From: Caldithrix sp.
GTDB taxonomy: Bacteria; KSB1; UBA2214; DYKH01
Reading direction: 5' to 3'
DNA: 10,145 nt
Assembly (NCBI GenBank): GCA_020722685.1
Contig: DYKH01000173.1
Location: 1-10,145, forward strand
Shown: positions 1 through 5,000 of the stretch, piece after piece
Layout of the letters: each line of letters starts with the position of its first letter
Position numbering within the stretch: position 1 is the first letter of the stretch
Notes under the pieces: generated by a model
Database searches by the model: none
Told to the model about the DNA's origin: nothing
Seen by the model: only the letters and a program-made list of their open reading frames with translations
Translations under genes and position numbers: made by a program

Positions 1-295
1 CTATTCGGACACCGAGAGAAAGTGAATAGCAGGTACGCATTTTCCGGAAGAGCCCAACAAATATTGTACCGCAGGTGGATCAGGGTGGGGATGGTCGGAC
101 TTGATGTCTCAGAAAAATTGAAGAAGAACAGGCTACGCCACCAGCAATTTCGGTGGGATGATTCCCTTTCGTTGCGTTGAATGACAACCGCTTTCATGCC
201 TGTAATTGGCTTGGGTGTGAGTTTCATTTTGGATGCAGATACGACGTTGACGGGGCTTGGAGCCAGACAAGTTCCAAGGTTTCTCCCAAGCGAAC
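1..295. other. Left edge without a recognised gene
   Basis: No convincing gene lies here. Plus frame 1 is open from the window edge to a TGA at 178-180 (59 codons), so a gene entering from the left cannot be excluded, but its translation (arginine- and lysine-rich, ending in DDSLSLR) matches no family I recognise. Just after it, an ATG at 181 opens 47 codons that run into the 3' end of the ATPase gene on the other strand; it is short and unrecognised. The minus strand has frequent stops. It may be intergenic sequence or a gene remnant. Confidence 0.4.
256..278 (-). terminator. Weak hairpin downstream of the ATPase gene
   Basis: The arms CTTGGA (256-261) and TCCAAG (273-278) are perfect inverted repeats of 6 bp around an 11-base loop, 17 bases past the stop codon of the minus-strand ATPase. 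There is no T tract after it on the minus strand, so it does not meet the usual criteria for an intrinsic terminator. It could be chance. Confidence 0.2.
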
Positions 296-1678
296 TCAGT
301 TTATCAATTCATCTTTCTTAAAGAGCCTTACTCCTTCGTCTTTCGCTTTCTGCTCCAAAGCACGGGTAAACCCAGACCGACTGAAGAGGCAATAGTACTC
401 CTTCCTCGCCTTTGTCCCCCACTGCACTTGTTGGGCTTTTCGCTTCAACGCCTCATAGACATCCGTCCCAACTTGATTCTTGCTCCATTTAACTTCTGCA
501 AAGAGAATGGAATCGAGCTGCGGATTTAAGGCCATTAGGTCGATCTCTTCGTTTCTATCCCACCAGCGCCCGATAGCCGAAAAAGGAAAGAACTGCTGGG
601 AATTCATCAGGAGCACTTCCTTGGCCACCTTTTCATAGCTCAAGGACAAATATTGGGGCAAGTCGTCGAGGATGTCCTTTACCACTTCCTCGACGCGGCC
701 CATTTCCAACCCTCCCCGGCGCGGAAACACATAACGAAACCAAAATTGAAAAAACTCATCGGTTATCCGGTAAAGCCCCTTTTTGCTTTTGAGCTGTTTA
801 TCCTCGGTCACAGGCAACTCCTTCTCCACAATCTTCAAGTCGCCAAGCACTCCCAAATATTTGTTGGCGACCGGCTGGCTTAGCCCGGTGGCATTGACGA
901 TCTCGCCCAGTTTCCTTTTGCCCTGCGAGATAGCCTGCAATAGGGCAAAATAGTAGCGCGGCTCTCTCAATTCTTCGCGCAAAACTAACTCTACTTCATC
1001 GTAAAGGAACTGACCCTTCTTGAGGAGCCGCTCACGTAGATTGCTGGCAAAGTCCTTCTTGGGATCGAATTGCAGCCAATAGGCCGGGATGCCGCCGGCG
1101 ACGGCGTAATGGCACAGACAGTCTTCAAAAGTGCGACCTGACCGAAATCCTCTCACGGCAGCAAAAGTCATGGGGTCCACTCGCCATTGTCCCGTGCGCC
1201 GGCCATAGAGAGGGGCGCGATAGCCGAGCACTTCATTCTTCATCATCGCCATGCTGGAACCCAGGAGGACGAGATAGCTCTTGCCCTTGGATAGATGCTG
1301 ATCCCATCCTTTCTGGAAAATTGAACCGATGGCCGGATTAGAGGTGATCAAATAAGGAAACTCATCGACCACGATGGCAATGCGCCGGTTTTTTGCTTGG
1401 ATGTATTCAAAGCTCTCCTGCCAATCGGCGAAACCTCTCGTTTCCAGCAATCGCTCACCAAAGTGTTTCCCGACGGCGACGGAAAACCTTTTCAACTGAT
1501 CCTGGTCGCTGGTGCTCTCCGCCAAAAAATAGATGTGCGGCTTGTCCTTAATGAACTGGGTGACCAGCTCGGTCTTGCCGACTCGACGTTTTCCCCAAAG
1601 GACAATTAATTGCGCCTCCGGCTCTTGCCACTTGGTCTGCAAGAACGCCAATTCCCGCTCTCGGTCGATGAATTCCAT
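296..1678 (-). CDS. AAA+ ATPase with DUF234-type nuclease-like C-terminus
   Basis: 460-residue cytoplasmic protein of the archaeal-type/COG1672 ATPase family. The sequence shows an N-terminal P-loop (GKRRVGKT, residues 29-36), a Walker B strand ending in D105-E106 (IAIVVDEF), and an SSM motif near 141-143 in the place of a sensor region. A winged-helix-like segment follows at about 241-290 (KLGEIVNATGLSQPVANKYL). The C-terminal domain (about 300-460) fits DUF234 and carries a PD-(D/E)XK-like pattern: D380 (EEID), then E395-V-K397 (FAEVKW). Length is normal for the family and no frameshift is seen. The start at 1678 is supported by the canonical MEFIDREREL opening of this family. A GGGAG at 1682-1686 lies only 3 bases before the ATG, closer than usual. 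The biological role of the family is not established; proposed links are to mobile or accessory regions. Family assignment is firm, nuclease activity is inference. It has no functional partner beside it here. Confidence 0.92.
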   Translation of the reverse strand: MEFIDRERELAFLQTKWQEPEAQLIVLWGKRRVGKTELVTQFIKDKPHIYFLAESTSDQDQLKRFSVAVGKHFGERLLETRGFADWQESFEYIQAKNRRIAIVVDEFPYLITSNPAIGSIFQKGWDQHLSKGKSYLVLLGSSMAMMKNEVLGYRAPLYGRRTGQWRVDPMTFAAVRGFRSGRTFEDCLCHYAVAGGIPAYWLQFDPKKDFASNLRERLLKKGQFLYDEVELVLREELREPRYYFALLQAISQGKRKLGEIVNATGLSQPVANKYLGVLGDLKIVEKELPVTEDKQLKSKKGLYRITDEFFQFWFRYVFPRRGGLEMGRVEEVVKDILDDLPQYLSLSYEKVAKEVLLMNSQQFFPFSAIGRWWDRNEEIDLMALNPQLDSILFAEVKWSKNQVGTDVYEALKRKAQQVQWGTKARKEYYCLFSRSGFTRALEQKAKDEGVRLFKKDELIN

Positions 1679-1690
1679 ACACTCCCTTTT

Positions 1691-1727
1691 TTATATACTC
1701 TAGAGTATAATACTCGTGAGTATATAA
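1691..1727. promoter_or_regulatory. 37-bp near-perfect palindrome with four half-sites
   Basis: The outer arms TTATATACTC (1691-1700) and GAGTATATAA (1718-1727) are exact inverted repeats. Inside them GAGTAT (1703-1708) and ATACTC (1710-1715) are also inverted around the single base A1709. 16 of 18 symmetric pairs match; only the pairs at plus/minus 7 and 8 do not. Equally it reads as two tandem sites of the form ATACTC-N2-GAGTAT (1695-1708 and 1710-1723), centres 15 bp apart. It ends 12 bases before the ATPase start codon and directly abuts its Shine-Dalgarno region. The likely reading is an operator for a dimeric regulator, or an RNA hairpin if transcribed. Confidence 0.75.
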
Positions 1728-1741
1728 CTTTTTTGCGGTCA

Positions 1742-2093
1742 TTTAACCCAAGAGAATTGATAGAAGTTATGGCTTATAGTAATAAATGCGGTTATAAAAG
1801 GCAAGGGCTTTTTCTGGGGGATTTATTCCGACTCACCAACTCTAGGATTTGGAACCGTGTCAGAGTTGACGTAGATGGAGTTCCTTGTATCAGGCAGTCC
1901 GCCTCGCCGATTTGAAAAGATGCTTCCAGCATGAAAGGAGTGAGCGACGAGGATCGCATCTTAGGGTGAAGACTCAGTTCGGTGAGTCGAAAAGATGCTT
2001 CCAGCATGACAGCCAGGTGAGAGGAACGTTCGCCTAAACCCTTGCAGCCCACAACCTATGGCCTAACAGTCTAACGGCCTTCAGCCTAACAGC
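1742..2093. other. Gene-free 3' region between ATPase and C25 gene
   Basis: About 350 bases with no credible gene. The part at 1742-1900 has only a 48-codon plus-strand frame (1769-1915) of no recognisable family. The part from about 1914 holds two repeat types, listed separately: a 75-bp-spaced direct repeat and a run of short CTAACAG-like units. The region is downstream of the C25 gene and upstream of the ATPase palindrome, so it should hold the end of the C25 transcript; I see no classical hairpin plus T-tract terminator. Confidence 0.6.
1914..2009. repeat. Direct repeat pair around AAAAGATGCTTCCAGCATG
   Basis: A 21-base unit with core AAAAGATGCTTCCAGCATG occurs identically at 1914-1934 and 1989-2009, 75 bp apart in the same orientation. 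Each copy contains a small hairpin, ATGCT-TCC-AGCAT. AAGATGC (1917-1923) is also inverted as GCATCTT at 1956-1962, and GACTC (1971-1975) as GAGTC (1984-1988), so the element has internal foldback potential. On the minus strand the layout (CATGCTGGAAGCATCTTTTC) resembles the 'GTCATTCTGA...GAATCTT' class of dispersed intergenic repeats seen in many environmental bacteria; that resemblance is from memory and not checked. Confidence 0.75.
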
Positions 2094-2096
2094 CTA
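2053..2096. repeat. Degenerate short tandem repeat (GCCTAACAG-like)
   Basis: Units of 8-9 bases follow one another: GCCTAACAG (2061-2069), TCTAACG, GCCTTCAG, CCTAACAG, CCTAT, with a diverged CCTATG before them. The run reaches into the stop codon of the C25 gene (2094-2096). The units are imperfect, so it could be a decayed tandem array or part of a dispersed intergenic repeat. Confidence 0.5.
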
Positions 2097-5000
2097 TCTC
2101 ATGACAATCAGCTTACTGATTTCTTCCGCCTTCTCATTCTCGGTCGAGGCAAGAACCTTGTAGATGTAAACGCCGTTGGCGAGATCGTCGCCATCATGGT
2201 CGCGCCCGGACCAGTGCACGGCGTTGAATCCCGCGTTGAGCCAGCCCTCGTCCAATACGGCTATGAGCCGTCCGGCGACGGTGAAGACTTTGACAGTCAC
2301 TTTCGCTGGCTGGGTTAGCTCGAAGGTGAAATCGGTGGGACCGTAAAAGGGATTGGGATAATTCATCACCCGCAACAAGCGCAGCTCGCTGATGACGCGG
2401 AAATCGTCGCGATGATAGATGCGGTTGCCGCTGGCGTCGGAGGCGAGAATTTCCAAGGTGTGGTCGCCATCTTTAAGAGTAGGAGTAAAATAGACCAGAC
2501 CGCGAGCCTCATCCGTTTCAACAGCGGGCCTGAGACTGAGGATACCGAGGTTGTTGGCAAAGGAAACGCGCTCCCCGTCCAACAGCACGTGCACTGCGGA
2601 GGTATCGGTAATAGCAACCGGACTGTTATCTAGAATGCGTGCAAGGATGCTGGGCCGCGCAGCCACCAAATCGCCATAGAGAATGGTGCGACCATCAAAG
2701 GTTACTTGTATTTGCGGACTGCTGGTGTCGGCGCGCACAAAGACGCTGGTGGTAATGTTGTTGTCGGATTCGCTCAGCTCAGCTTTTCGATTGGCCGGGT
2801 CGACGGTGATGTACAATTGTTTGAGCCCGGTCTTGCCTTGGGAAGACCAAGTCTGTTCGACTGTCAGAAAGCTATCGATCGGAATAGTATGATTCAAGGT
2901 TTGCGAGGCAAAGACCTTTCTTCCCGCAACAGGATCTGACTCTTCGAAGCAGATTTCCACACTGTCCGTTGGAGCTTGGCCGATGTTATGCACCTGCAAC
3001 TGCAACCGGACGGGTTCACCTACAAGAACCGTGTCCGCGCTCTGCGAAAACACCTGGTGGCCGATGGCCAAGTCCGGCACCGGATCATGGGTGACCTGCC
3101 ACGCTTTCAAAGCCGGAGTAAACTCCTTCTTACGGGTCGAAAAATGAGCCATCAGCGAGATGAACGGATATTTTTGAGCGTCGATTTGCAGGAGGCTCAA
3201 TTCCGAAACATTGGTCGCCCGACTGATCAGTGTGTCTGTGCTTCCAGTCAGCTTCTTTTGTCCCAACACGCTGACAGAAAAGTCACAATTGGAAGGGACA
3301 TCCGCTTGCCAGCTCAGCTTGTGCCACTTTTCCGTCGGGCCGATCAAGCTCGCCAGGACCGTACCACTCGCGGCGCGGACCGTCAAGGTATCCCGCAAAA
3401 TGGCCGGCCCAGAGCCGTTCGGCATATAGCTCTCTAAAACCGAGCCGATTGCCGCGCCTTTGTAGCCGATGATCGCCCACGAGTCCCGGAACTTGATTTG
3501 CCGGCAGTAGGCGCTGCCCAAAGACTCGAAAGCTTGGTAAGCCCTTTCATTGAGACCGGAACCCTCATCGTCGATGGCATCAATGACCAGCGCACCGGTA
3601 GGAACGGCCTCGATGGCAGCGATCAGATTATCCAGTGCCGCAGGATCGGCATAAATGTCAAAATGGCCTGTCTGCACTATCTTGCCATTCTCCGGATTCA
3701 TCACTACCAGGTTGTGGCCCCTTCCGGTAGGCAGCGCCAAATCGGAGTTGATTTGAATGACTGCATAGCGGGTATCATTGAACAATCCCTGCGATTGCAC
3801 CAGGATGACCAAATCTCTGAGGGAAAGCTGCGCACCTTCCGGCGTCCATTCTACGTTTTGCAGTGTAGTGTTCCCATTCGGCTCCGTACCCGCCTGCCGC
3901 CAGCCGTATTGGTTTTCAGCGTTAGTGGTAAGCTGACCGTGGACGGCAAAAGTCTCGGCCAAATCAGTCACGTTGCGCGCCCGCCAATAAAAGGTTATTC
4001 CTGCAGGAAGAGAAGGAAGTTTCCAAGTAGTAACCAATGGTCTGGCAGGAATGGGGCCCGAGGACTGATATAGAGGACTGGAAAAAGTGCGCGAGGTATC
4101 CAATTGGAATTCACAAGACTGTTCTTGCAGCGCTTGGGCCTGCGGATTTTGAATTTTGAGAATCACCTGATCGTGGGGAACCAGGGCATTGTCGACAGGC
4201 GCTAACAACTGAATATGACTGGATAGCACCGTCACCAGCGTCGTCTGGCGGTTATTATTCTCATCCGCCTCATCGAAACGATTGTTCGGATCGAGGATCG
4301 CCTCCAATTCCACCGAGCCGGCCATGTTCCGTAACGGCCAGGTGATTTCCAACGAGTCCGCCAGGCCAAGCTGCTTGATCAGATGAACACCGCCGATTTG
4401 TTGCCGGCCAAGACTCTGATGATTGGCGTACAAGGCAATCTCCAAGCTGTCCGTTGTCGCCAGTCCAAAATTTTGCACGCGAAGGGTCACCTCGGCAGCC
4501 GAGTCCGCTTCGCTGGGAAGGAGAGGATCGAGAGCAATGTCGGCAGCAGACAGAGCCGGGTCGGGTTTGACCGGAAGGGCGAGGGTCAAGGCTGGGTCGC
4601 CCATCAAATTATACTGCATGACCAAATTGCGGATTTGCGCGCTGCTGCCATAAGCTTGCCAGAGCGCGATCTTGGCCCGCGAAATGGCTTCACCAACCTG
4701 ACGCACGGTGTCCTGCAAAACGATAGGATACAATTTGCGCAGAAAAAGATAATCCTCGTAAGAGTAGCCCCAGCCCGAGGTTCCCCAGAAAGCGATGGCG
4801 CCCTTTTCCGGTGCCAGCAAAAATTGCTCGCCAAAGCTGGTCTGATCCGGCTCGGCAAATCTTCCGGTATGACACGTCATGCTGGAGATAAACGGGTAGC
4901 GTGGGCCGTTGGCCAGCTCATCGATGTCCGGATTATGAAACATCAAATCCCAGGTGCGGCTGCCGGCATGGCCGATAAAGTTGGTCCAAAAAACACCGGC

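Noticed and set aside
1769..1915. 48-codon plus-strand frame (MAYSNKCGYK...) in the intergenic region
   Set aside because: It is too short, has no family match and only a poor ribosome site, and it ends at the repeat element, so chance is the better explanation.
1914..2009. CRISPR array
   Set aside because: There are only two copies of the unit, the interval is 75 bp with its own foldbacks, and there are no cas genes in the window.
3498..4073. Plus-strand open frame of 191 codons opposite the second ILEI domain
   Set aside because: It is antisense to a conserved domain and has no family signal of its own.
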